Below, piece after piece: positions 1 to 5,790 of a stretch of DNA of 5,790 bases. Numbering within the stretch: position 1 is the first letter of the stretch; each line of letters opens with the position of its first letter. Made by a program: the position numbers and the translations under genes. The notes beneath the pieces are model-generated. The model was not told the DNA's origin. It was given only the letters and a program-made list of their open reading frames with translations, and did no database searches. The DNA is from Bacteroidales bacterium (GTDB taxonomy: Bacteria; Bacteroidota; Bacteroidia; Bacteroidales; UBA10428), in NCBI GenBank assembly GCA_016926235.1, contig JAFGOZ010000148.1, forward strand, positions 1 through 5,790. Direction: 5' to 3'.

Positions 1-36
1 ACAGGCGGCACGGGCAAAACCACGAGAACCGCCTGT
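1..36. repeat. GC-rich inverted repeat at left edge
   Basis: A perfect 8-bp inverted repeat, acaggcgg at 1-8 and ccgcctgt at 29-36, encloses a 20-nt loop. By my count 23 of these 36 bases are G or C, far above the neighbouring genes. The bases after the right arm are AT-rich (aattattaataa) but have no T-run, so it is not a textbook terminator in the + direction. It could be the terminator of an upstream gene, the edge of a repeat, or a structured leader. The left arm begins at base 1, so the stem may extend beyond the window. Confidence 0.45.
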
Positions 37-45
37 AATTATTAA
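1..45 (+). other. Possible C-terminal end of an upstream reading frame
   Basis: Read from base 1, the frame gives TGGTGKTTRTACNY and then two consecutive TAA stops (43-48). The GGTGKTT stretch resembles a Walker A loop, but a P-loop this close to a C-terminus would be abnormal. Only 14 codons are visible and they coincide with an inverted repeat, so the resemblance may be accidental. It is listed because nothing else accounts for this GC-rich patch. The frame could equally be the tail of an unrelated protein or non-coding. Confidence 0.15.
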
Positions 46-48
46 TAA

Positions 49-80
49 TGAACCCTGAGTTCGCAGCTCATAAGGGTTCA
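49..80. repeat. Hairpin upstream of the first lipoprotein gene
   Basis: The arms tgaaccct (49-56) and agggttca (73-80) are perfectly complementary over 8 bp. An additional inner gag/ctc pairing (57-59 with 67-69) extends the stem across a small bulge. The hairpin lies 18 nt before the preferred start codon at 99 and covers an alternative ATG at 48. This favours a non-coding leader for 48-98. No T-run follows the stem. It may be an mRNA leader structure or part of a processing or termination region together with the hairpin at 1-36. Confidence 0.4.
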
Positions 81-98
81 AATAAACAATGTAAAAGT

Positions 99-848
99 AT
101 GAAAAAATTAAGTTATAATTTAGTGTTTGCCCTTGTTTGTGCAGGGCTTGTGTTGTTTAATTCGTGTGAGAAAGATTCTGGTTTTGAAACAAGTACTGTT
201 GTATCGACAAAAGCTTTCAAATTTTCGAAAGCAATCACAGTAGCTGATGCAAGTGGTTTAAATTCAATTGATATTATTATTTCTACAAATGATGAATTGG
301 TAATGAATAGCTATATGGCCGAGGATCTTGAATTACATGTATTTAGGAGTTCTGATGAAATGCAAGAAGCAAGATCAAATTTGTTTGTTAAACATGCCGA
401 TCATTCAAATACAGAATTAAATGGAGATGTTGGAAATGTTGGTGAAGTTGCTGAAGTAATTGCAGATTTTACCTATTGTAATTCGATTTTTCAGGATGGC
501 ATGCAAGCTTTTTATGTGTCAAGATCAAAAAATTGGAATGAAAATGTAAATGAAGATAAAGATTTGAGATACAGAAAATATCGAATTTATACATTTACAA
601 GTGATCTGGATAATGTTAGAGTAGAAAGGAATTGTGGTTGGCCATTTCATAATGTTTTTGCTCGGTATAATTATGTTATGACTGAAGCGGACTATCTCAA
701 CGATAATTGGTCGGTAGGAACAAATGATTATGAAGAAATTGATAATGGGGATTATCAAACCTATTCAAAACAAAATTCATACAAGATGCGTGTTTTTATT
801 AAGTCACAGTATGCTGATTGTTTTGATGATGCGCCGTTCTGGTACTAA
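99..848 (+). CDS. Surface or periplasmic lipoprotein of unknown family
   Basis: This encodes a 249-residue protein that I do not recognise. The ATG at 99 is preferred over the in-frame ATG at 48. From 99 the protein begins with a lipoprotein signal peptide: Lys2-Lys3, a hydrophobic core at about residues 8-20, and LFNSC ending at Cys23, the likely lipidated residue. Starting at 48 would add 17 hydrophilic residues before the signal and place the start inside a hairpin. EKD follows the Cys; an acidic/Lys tract after the lipid Cys is associated with surface export of Bacteroidetes lipoproteins, so cell-surface display is plausible. The mature part has a Gly/Val/Glu-rich stretch near residues 105-120, three further cysteines (about 127, 179, 241), and a Tyr/Asn/Asp-rich C-terminal half ending in FWY. 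No catalytic motif or membrane segment is visible. It is followed after 108 bp by the DUF4249-like gene on the same strand, so it may be co-transcribed with the receptor module. Coding is well supported; function is unknown. Confidence 0.85.
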   Translation: MKKLSYNLVFALVCAGLVLFNSCEKDSGFETSTVVSTKAFKFSKAITVADASGLNSIDIIISTNDELVMNSYMAEDLELHVFRSSDEMQEARSNLFVKHADHSNTELNGDVGNVGEVAEVIADFTYCNSIFQDGMQAFYVSRSKNWNENVNEDKDLRYRKYRIYTFTSDLDNVRVERNCGWPFHNVFARYNYVMTEADYLNDNWSVGTNDYEEIDNGDYQTYSKQNSYKMRVFIKSQYADCFDDAPFWY

Positions 849-880
849 TTGCATTGTATCAGGTATTTAAGAGTTAATAA

Positions 881-939
881 TAAGAATTCACTGTTTGAGT
901 AAAGGATTGAGTCCTTTATTACTTGACGGTGAATTCTTA
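881..939. repeat. 59-nt near-palindromic hairpin in the leader of the DUF4249-like gene
   Basis: The outer arms taagaattcac (881-891) and gtgaattctta (929-939) form a perfect 11-bp inverted repeat. An inner stem pairs aaagga (901-906) with tccttt (912-917) around a 5-nt loop. Between them, further G-C, A-T and G-U pairs (for example 893 with 927, 894 with 926) make a nearly continuous rod with a short bulge. It ends 17 nt before the ATG at 957. An A-rich unstructured leader follows instead of a T-run, so a classical + strand terminator is unlikely. It could be an RNA stability or attenuation element between the two lipoprotein genes, or a small dispersed palindromic repeat. Confidence 0.7.
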
Positions 940-956
940 AAATTCAATAAACCAAA

Positions 957-1838
957 ATGGATAAAATATTTATTCTAGTACTATTGTTGTTCCTTTGTTT
1001 TGCTTGCTCAAAAGAGCAGGTTGATATTGGTATTTTTAAAACAGAAAATACTAATGAATTTGTTGCTGTTGAAGGTTTTGCAAGTACCTATTTCGGAAAC
1101 CAATATTTGCAAATCACAAAATCGGCAGGTGTTCAGACGGTAATTACAAAACCGGTTTTAGATGCCGATGTAGTGGTTTATTCAAACGATACACTCATTC
1201 AATATCACCTTCACGATACAACAGGGGTTTATTGTTCTGATGTTCCTTTTGCAATTAAACGTGGTACAAAATATACATGCAAGGTTTTGGTTGATGACAA
1301 GGAATATTGGGCAACTGATTCATTAGGTGTTGATATTGACTTAAAAGATACTTTGTTCCCAATTTCAGCGATTGAAGACATTTCTTTTGGAACAGAACAA
1401 ATGTTTTGCAGTATAAAAACACAAAATTTCGGTTTTGATCGCATGGTAATTTATTTGTTAGGTCATAATGGGATTGAATCGGATTATTTTAATAAAAATC
1501 TGGATGTAGGTTATTATGTATTCCAATACAAAATGCTCTATATATATAGGCATGAAGGTTCATTGCCCCAGGGCATTTATGCTTATGGCGGTGGTAATAT
1601 TAGTCGCTCTATACATAAAGAAAGTTATTTTGATTATTTCTTTTTAGACATTTCAGATGCTTACGCTAGTTTCTTGACTGAATATATGAATATAACAGAA
1701 TGGAGCGATGGTATTTTTTCCACAGTGCCGGGCAATGCAAATTCAAATGTGAGTGAGGGTGGTACAGGGTACTTTTTTGTGACTGATTTAAAACGTATTA
1801 ATATAGGGTATGAGGACTTTATTGAAATGCTTAAATAA
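957..1838 (+). CDS. DUF4249-like outer-membrane lipoprotein
   Basis: This encodes a 293-residue lipoprotein. The signal peptide has a hydrophobic core at residues 4-16 and a lipobox-like LCFAC with the likely lipidated Cys17, followed by SKE, compatible with surface export in Bacteroidetes. The -3 residue of the lipobox is Cys, which is unusual. The mature protein resembles the DUF4249 family: VEG at 38-40, an ITKS strand at 53-56, P66 followed by ADVVVY (70-75), a GVY turn at 90-92, a RGTKYTCKV...DDKEYWA block at 102-119 (family pattern G-x-Y-x-L-x-V...G-x-x-Y-x-A), and near the C-terminus VPGN (257-260) then GYFFV (271-275). The length fits the short end of that family. DUF4249 has no established biochemical role that I know of, but its genes are typically beside TonB-dependent receptors like the one at 3287, suggesting an accessory capture or lid role. 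The gene overlaps the protease gene by 29 bp, implying one mRNA. The family assignment rests on motif pattern by eye. Confidence 0.8.
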   Translation: MDKIFILVLLLFLCFACSKEQVDIGIFKTENTNEFVAVEGFASTYFGNQYLQITKSAGVQTVITKPVLDADVVVYSNDTLIQYHLHDTTGVYCSDVPFAIKRGTKYTCKVLVDDKEYWATDSLGVDIDLKDTLFPISAIEDISFGTEQMFCSIKTQNFGFDRMVIYLLGHNGIESDYFNKNLDVGYYVFQYKMLYIYRHEGSLPQGIYAYGGGNISRSIHKESYFDYFFLDISDAYASFLTEYMNITEWSDGIFSTVPGNANSNVSEGGTGYFFVTDLKRINIGYEDFIEMLK

Positions 1839-3177
1839 AGCTTTTCATCTTCTATCTTATATTTTAACATTTTCTGTTGTAAGTGCTCAAAATAATTTAA
1901 ACATTATTCATTTGCCTGAGGCATATAGGTTGTTATACAATAGTATAGAAGAAGAATCAAAAGTTGTGATTGCAATCATCGACAGAGGAGTTGATGTTGA
2001 TCATGAAGATTTATGGGAGAATATTTGGAATAATCCATTTGAGGTTGATGGTAACCTTATTGATGATGATATGAATGGTTTCGTTGACGATATTAATGGA
2101 TGGAATTTCGACAACAATTCCAATAATATTAATTGCGGTGGTGCAGGGCATTGGCACGGTACTCCTGTTAATGGAATTATAGGTGCCAGCCATAATGATT
2201 ATGGTGTAAATGGTGTTTGTGATAATGTAAAACTATTGAATTTGATTAAAGGAGAAGGCACTGAGTCAATAAAGAATTCATTAAGATATATTTATTGCAT
2301 GCGGAAGGATTATAATATGAGCTATGGAAAAAAAGGTGCTTTTGTAGTTGCTGTTAACTGTTCGTGGGGAAAAGATTTTCTTTGGGGCAAAGATTATCCT
2401 GAATGGTGTTCCTTATATGATAGTTTGGGGAATGTTGGGGTTTTATGTGTTTCATCAGTGCCAAACCTCAATTTCAATGTTGATGAATATGGTGATATGC
2501 CAACTACTTGTAATAGTGATTATTTAATTACAGTGACCAATACTGATTTGAACGATATAATAGATGATCAATCAGCATTTGGTAATATATCTGTTGATAT
2601 AGGTGCACCAGGTAGTAATAGTTTTACAACAATAAATACGGGAGGGTATGGTTATTTTGGTGGAACATCAGCAGCTGCCCCTTATGTGTCAGGTGCTATT
2701 GGTTTATTATATGCTCTACCAATTGGAAAATTTCATGAAGATATTAAGAATAAGCCTTTCTCAACTGCACTGCTAATAAGAGATGCTATAATAAATGGTG
2801 CAGATCAGCTATACTCTTTAAACGGAAAAACTACTTCTGGAGGAAGATTGAACATTTTCAACAGTATGAAATATCTGTGCGATTATTATGGTGAAAGTGA
2901 GTTATTTCAAAAGAATGTTGACAATTTTAAAATAGTCTCGTTATGTCCGAATCCTGTTAAATCAACTACATCATTGATTTTTGAAAGCTCAACAAATATT
3001 AGTGCTCAAATAAATATTCATACTACCAATGGTTCAAAAGTAATGTCAAAGGAGGTAATGCTCAATGAAGGAATTTCGAACATTGAAATAGATTGTGCTT
3101 CACTTCAGAAAGGAATTTATTTGATTAGAGTTAGTAATGAAAGAAGTATTGAGATGATAAAAATGATTAAAGAATAA
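1810..3177 (+). CDS. Secreted S8 subtilisin-like serine protease with T9SS type A sorting domain
   Basis: This encodes a 455-residue protease. The Sec signal peptide spans residues 1-26 (VVSA, then Gln27). The ATG at 1810 is the only start giving this signal without an alternative initiator, although it lies inside the previous gene. The subtilase triad is complete: Asp58 in AIIDRG, His116 in HGTP and Ser287 in GGTSAAAP. Asn219 in SSVPNLN sits where the oxyanion-hole Asn is expected, in a non-standard context. The Asp-rich segment IDDDMNGFVDDINGWNF (84-100) is typical of Bacteroidetes subtilases and may bind calcium. Residues about 374-455 form a T9SS type A sorting domain: CPNPVKSTTSLIF, a Gly-turn strand pattern, then LQKGIYLIRV and a Lys-rich end. 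This predicts export across the outer membrane and removal or anchoring of the tail by the T9SS. Only about 31 residues separate the signal peptide from the catalytic Asp strand, so no I9-type propeptide is visible. The substrate is unknown. Confidence 0.95.
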   Translation: MRTLLKCLNKAFHLLSYILTFSVVSAQNNLNIIHLPEAYRLLYNSIEEESKVVIAIIDRGVDVDHEDLWENIWNNPFEVDGNLIDDDMNGFVDDINGWNFDNNSNNINCGGAGHWHGTPVNGIIGASHNDYGVNGVCDNVKLLNLIKGEGTESIKNSLRYIYCMRKDYNMSYGKKGAFVVAVNCSWGKDFLWGKDYPEWCSLYDSLGNVGVLCVSSVPNLNFNVDEYGDMPTTCNSDYLITVTNTDLNDIIDDQSAFGNISVDIGAPGSNSFTTINTGGYGYFGGTSAAAPYVSGAIGLLYALPIGKFHEDIKNKPFSTALLIRDAIINGADQLYSLNGKTTSGGRLNIFNSMKYLCDYYGESELFQKNVDNFKIVSLCPNPVKSTTSLIFESSTNISAQINIHTTNGSKVMSKEVMLNEGISNIEIDCASLQKGIYLIRVSNERSIEMIKMIKE

Positions 3178-3286
3178 GATGAAATGCCCATGCTTGGAGT
3201 GCACCAACAATGATGATTATTAGCTTTGTGCATTCTCCCTCAATTGCGGGACAGGCAATCTGGCCTTTAAAATAAATTATAATCAG
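3178..3286. other. Spacer between protease and receptor genes
   Basis: This 109-bp spacer has no convincing gene. An 86-bp stretch from about 3182 to 3267 contains 40 G or C bases by my count (about 47%), higher than the adjoining coding DNA, where sampled 60-bp segments give about 28-37%. Weak inverted repeats are present: ttgg/ccaa around agtgca (3194-3207), and gcac/gtgc at 3201-3204 and 3228-3231. No stem followed by a T-run was found after the protease stop, so a clear terminator is absent and read-through into the receptor gene is possible. Confidence 0.5.
3193..3228 (+). promoter_or_regulatory. Candidate Bacteroidetes-type promoter for the receptor gene
   Basis: TAGCTTTG at 3221-3228 matches the Bacteroidetes -7 consensus TAnnTTTG exactly. 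A CTTG at 3193-3196 could serve as a weak -33 element, but the 24-nt gap is a little longer than usual. Initiation would fall near 3235, giving a 5' leader of about 50 nt before the ATG at 3287. That leader contains a short inverted repeat, attgc/gcaat at 3243-3247 and 3255-3259. If real, the receptor can be expressed independently of the upstream protease and lipoproteins. An 8-bp match with four fixed T/G bases can arise by chance. Confidence 0.35.
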
Positions 3287-5569
3287 ATGAAAAAACTATT
3301 TCTTGTTTCAGTTATTTGCCTGTTGATGGGCTTGAGCCTTCAGGCACAAAAAAAGTATGTTATATCAGGGATAATAAGCAATCAAAATAGTGGGGAGGTT
3401 CTTATTGGAGCCACAGTATATGAGCCATCTCAGCAACTGGGTACCATCAGCAATAATTATGGTTTTTATTCATTAACATTGCCCGAAGGTGATTATCAAA
3501 TTGCGTTTTCGTCACTTGGTTTTGTACGGAAAGTGATAACCATAAATTTAAAATCAGATATACAAAAGAATATTGAATTACATGAGGAAGATGTGAAAAT
3601 CGAAGAGATTGTTGTAACGGCAAGTAGTCAAATAAAATCAAACGAGTTTAATATGGCTTCTTTAACTGTTGAAAGTATTAGGAAATTACCCAATGTTATA
3701 GGTGAGGCTGATTTGATAAAGGCTATTCAGTTGCAATCAGGTGTGAAAACAATTGGTGATGGTTCTTCTGCAATGTTTATTCGGGGTGGAAGTTCAGACC
3801 AGAACCTAATTTTGGTTGATGAAGCACCAATTTATAACCCTTCACATCTATTTGGTTTAATATCGGTATTTAATCCTGATGCTATAAACAATGTTAAGAT
3901 TTACAAAAGTAATATGCCTGCTCAGTATGGAGGTAGGGCATCGGCAGTAATTGATGCTATAATGAAAGAAGGAAATAAGAAGGAGTTTCATTTTGCTGCA
4001 GGTATTAGCCCGCTGGCGGCAACCTTAACTGCAGAAGGTCCGTTTGTTAAAAACAACTCATCTTATTTAGTTTCAATTAGGAAGAGCCTTATAAATTTAT
4101 TTGTTAGTGCCGGTGCCAAATTGCCACTTGTTCCCGATTTTTATGATGTAAACATTAAAGCAAACGTCAAAATAGGTGAGAATAACCGTGTTTATGTTTC
4201 TTTATATAAAGGCTTAGATCAGCTAGCGTCAGTTGATGGATATAACAACATTTGGGGGAATGAAGCTGTGACCTTGCGTTTGAATTCTCAAATAACACCA
4301 AAAGTATTTTCAAACCTTACACTGGTAAGTAGTAATTATAAAAACTTTTTACAGTTTAAGGATCAAAGCAAATCTTACAAATGGACAACAGGACTTTCGG
4401 ATGCCAATATGAAGTTCGATGTTTCATGGTACATAAATCCTGATAATGTTATTAAAGCCGGAATTACATCAAATTATCATCAGTTTATTCCCGGCGAAAC
4501 AGGCGATTCTCTTTTGAGTATTCCACAACAGCAAGCTTTAGAATCGGCTATTTACATTTTAAATGATATTAAACTGACACCGCTTTTCGGGATAGATTAT
4601 GGATTGCGATGGACGTTATTTCAGAATTTTGGAGCTGCAACCTGGTACAGTTATGACCAAAATTTTGAGCTTGCTTCAGTTCATAAAAATGAAAGAGGTA
4701 TTTATAATAGCTATAGTGGGATTGAACCTAGGGTCAGTTTAAACTATCAATTCTTACCAAAAAGTTCTCTTAAATTGGCATATGCTCGCAATTATCAGTT
4801 TTTGCAAGTGTTGCAAAACAATAGTTTAGGTTATTCTTCGCTTGAAACATGGTTTCCTGCCAACCCGGCAATAAAACCTTTAATTGCTGATGCTTATTCC
4901 GTTGGTTGGTTTTGTCAATTATCCCAAAAGTATTTCTTATCAGTAGAGTCATATTTTAAAGAATATCAAAATCAGATTGATTATGTTGATCATGCGAGGT
5001 TAATCAATAATCCATTCATCGAAGGAGAAACAAGATCAGGAACAGCTTACGCTTATGGAATTGAATTTAATTTGAAAAAGTCAGCAGAAAAATTTACTGG
5101 TGAAATAAGCTATACTTTTTCAAGAGCTCGAAGAAAGATAAATGGAATTAATGATGGCAAATATTATAATTCACCTTATGACATCCCTCATGATTTTAGG
5201 ATTACAACGGCTTATCAGTTAAATCCCAAATGGAACTTTAGCTCAACTTGGAATTACGCAACAGGGAGGCCTGTTACATTGCCAATTGGTATTTATATCT
5301 ATCAGTGGAGAACAGTACCCATATATTCTGAACGAAATGGAAGCAGGATGCCTGATTACCATCGATTAGATTTAGCCGCGACTTACACAACAAAACCTAA
5401 TGGAAAAAAATTGTATTGGACAATAAATTTGGGAATATTTAATGCTTATGGACGAAGGAATCCATTAGGATACGAATTTAAATATGCATGGGACACTAAA
5501 GAACTTGAAGTTTATCAATACACTATGTTTAGAATGATGCCAAATTTTGCAATAAAATATTGCTTTTAA
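3287..5569 (+). CDS. TonB-dependent outer-membrane receptor with carboxypeptidase-like regulatory domain
   Basis: This encodes a 760-residue receptor that appears full length. It is predicted to import a ligand across the outer membrane using TonB/ExbBD energy. The signal peptide is residues 1-20 (LQA, then Gln21). Residues about 24-98 form a CarboxypepD_reg-like beta-sandwich, with VISGIISNQNSGEVLIGATV, a YGFYSLTLPEGDY block and IAFSSLGF. A TonB-box-like EEIVVTA lies at 106-112. The plug (about 130-228) has LPNVIGEADLIKAIQLQSGV, FIRGGSSDQNLILVDEAPIYNPSHLFG, SVFNPDAI and YGGRASAVIDAIMKEGN, which place it in the non-SusC receptor subgroup often paired with DUF4249 lipoproteins. The beta-barrel follows from about 230, with NGSRMPDYHRLDL near 684-696, FNAYGRRNP near 718-726, and a final strand ending in Phe as expected for barrel assembly. 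The ligand cannot be read from the sequence. The neighbouring secreted protease suggests a peptide or a protein-bound cofactor, but this is inference. Confidence 0.95.
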   Translation: MKKLFLVSVICLLMGLSLQAQKKYVISGIISNQNSGEVLIGATVYEPSQQLGTISNNYGFYSLTLPEGDYQIAFSSLGFVRKVITINLKSDIQKNIELHEEDVKIEEIVVTASSQIKSNEFNMASLTVESIRKLPNVIGEADLIKAIQLQSGVKTIGDGSSAMFIRGGSSDQNLILVDEAPIYNPSHLFGLISVFNPDAINNVKIYKSNMPAQYGGRASAVIDAIMKEGNKKEFHFAAGISPLAATLTAEGPFVKNNSSYLVSIRKSLINLFVSAGAKLPLVPDFYDVNIKANVKIGENNRVYVSLYKGLDQLASVDGYNNIWGNEAVTLRLNSQITPKVFSNLTLVSSNYKNFLQFKDQSKSYKWTTGLSDANMKFDVSWYINPDNVIKAGITSNYHQFIPGETGDSLLSIPQQQALESAIYILNDIKLTPLFGIDYGLRWTLFQNFGAATWYSYDQNFELASVHKNERGIYNSYSGIEPRVSLNYQFLPKSSLKLAYARNYQFLQVLQNNSLGYSSLETWFPANPAIKPLIADAYSVGWFCQLSQKYFLSVESYFKEYQNQIDYVDHARLINNPFIEGETRSGTAYAYGIEFNLKKSAEKFTGEISYTFSRARRKINGINDGKYYNSPYDIPHDFRITTAYQLNPKWNFSSTWNYATGRPVTLPIGIYIYQWRTVPIYSERNGSRMPDYHRLDLAATYTTKPNGKKLYWTINLGIFNAYGRRNPLGYEFKYAWDTKELEVYQYTMFRMMPNFAIKYCF

Positions 5570-5659
5570 TCATAACTTATTATGCCTTGGGATTGTTCAT
5601 GCAGGCAATGTCGCAGTCGAGCATTCACACGTGTGATCTTTCTATAGTGGGTTGCAATA
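5570..5659. other. Convergent spacer with weak hairpins
   Basis: These 90 bp separate two genes that end toward each other. A weak stem with 4-nt loop cagt (5607-5625: aatgtcg paired with cga and catt across a one-base bulge) and a 12-bp perfect palindrome tcacacgtgtga (5625-5636) are the only structures I see. Neither is followed by a clear T-run, except that tctttct lies just after the palindrome on the + strand (5637-5643). A bidirectional terminator is expected in such a place, and the palindrome plus pyrimidine tract is the best but weak candidate. Confidence 0.3.
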
Positions 5660-5790
5660 TCAGTTTAATGATTTGTCTGATGATGGTATTTTAGGTGCGA
5701 ATGACCTGAAAACGCTCATGCTGCCACATTTGGGGCATACTTCCACTTGGTCGTCGCCCATGCACGATTCTACTTTCTCATATTCCAGCT
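5660..5790 (-). CDS. C-terminal part of an FmdB-like zinc-ribbon protein (partial)
   Basis: Read on the minus strand from the right edge, the frame gives 42 residues starting LEYEKVESCMGDDQVEVC and a stop (TGA at 5662-5660). The block EYEKVESCMGDDQVEVCPKCGS followed by VFRSFAP matches the second half of small FmdB-type putative regulatory zinc-ribbon proteins. In these, a first CxxC in an N-terminal YEY-C-x-x-C-G segment pairs with a second C-P-x-C-G to bind zinc. Only the second CPKCG is in the window; the start and first Cys pair lie beyond the edge. The short Ser/Lys tail (IPSSDKSLN) is a normal ending. The role in Bacteroidetes is not established. The gene converges on the receptor gene and is more GC-rich than it, so it probably belongs to a different transcription unit. 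Confidence 0.7.
   Translation of the reverse strand, partial: LEYEKVESCMGDDQVEVCPKCGSMSVFRSFAPKIPSSDKSLN

Noticed and set aside
48..98. Longer N-terminus for the first lipoprotein starting at the ATG at 48
   Set aside because: It would put 17 hydrophilic residues before a good lipoprotein signal peptide and start within a hairpin; the ATG at 99 gives a standard signal.
525..758. Antisense open frame of 77 codons within the first lipoprotein gene
   Set aside because: Its Ile/Phe-rich low-complexity translation is what the complement of AT-rich, Asn/Asp/Tyr-rich coding DNA produces; it has no independent start context and the sense gene explains the region.
1229..1870. Antisense open frames opposite the DUF4249-like gene (1229-1444 and 1661-1870)
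   Set aside because: Both lie opposite a well-supported lipoprotein gene, have no recognisable motif, and one runs through the coupled start of the protease.
3167..3300. Minus-strand frame through the protease-receptor spacer with a hydrophobic LIIIIVGAL stretch
   Set aside because: About 40 codons are open and the peptide looks membrane-like, but no ATG, GTG or TTG start follows the preceding in-frame stop, and it runs into the ends of both neighbouring genes.
3447..3641. Antisense open frame opposite the receptor's N-terminal domain (and similarly 4770-4952)
   Set aside because: The sense strand encodes conserved receptor blocks there; the antisense translations show no domain or signal.
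5625..5636. Perfect 12-bp palindrome tcacacgtgtga as an operator
   Set aside because: About one 12-bp palindrome is expected by chance in a window of this size, and it lies between convergent gene ends where an operator is not expected.
1..5790. CRISPR array, tRNA, insertion sequence or phage element
   Set aside because: No regularly spaced direct repeats, cloverleaf-like sequence, transposase or integrase frame was seen on either strand.

Overview
The window looks like chromosomal DNA of an AT-rich Bacteroidota (Bacteroidetes) bacterium. Evidence: two type II (lipoprotein) signal peptides followed by acidic/Lys residues, a DUF4249-like lipoprotein, a subtilase with a C-terminal type IX secretion (T9SS) sorting domain, a TonB-dependent receptor carrying the Bacteroidetes-type N-terminal carboxypeptidase-regulatory-like domain, A-rich leaders without Shine-Dalgarno sites, and a TAnnTTTG-type promoter candidate. 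Genus cannot be decided from the sequence; a T9SS-bearing environmental lineage is an inference.

Layout: positions 1-98 hold two short hairpins, and the first lies in a GC-rich patch that may be the end of an upstream reading frame. Then come four genes on the + strand: an unrecognised lipoprotein (99-848), a DUF4249-like lipoprotein (957-1838), a secreted S8 subtilase (1810-3177, overlapping its predecessor by 29 bp) and a full-length TonB-dependent outer-membrane receptor (3287-5569). On the opposite strand, the C-terminal end of an FmdB-like zinc-ribbon protein enters from the right edge and stops at 5660, converging on the receptor gene. Spacers: 849-956 holds a 59-nt near-palindromic hairpin; 3178-3286 holds a promoter candidate and is more GC-rich than the genes; 5570-5659 is the convergent spacer with only weak hairpins. 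No tRNA, rRNA, CRISPR, insertion sequence or integrase was seen.

How the genes may work together: all four + strand products are predicted to act at or outside the outer membrane. DUF4249 lipoproteins are commonly encoded beside TonB-dependent receptors of exactly this type. Here a T9SS-exported protease is translationally overlapped with the DUF4249 gene and placed just before the receptor. The simplest reading is a surface module that cuts a protein or peptide, captures the product on lipoproteins and imports it through the receptor. The substrate is unknown and the coupling is inferred from gene order, not shown.
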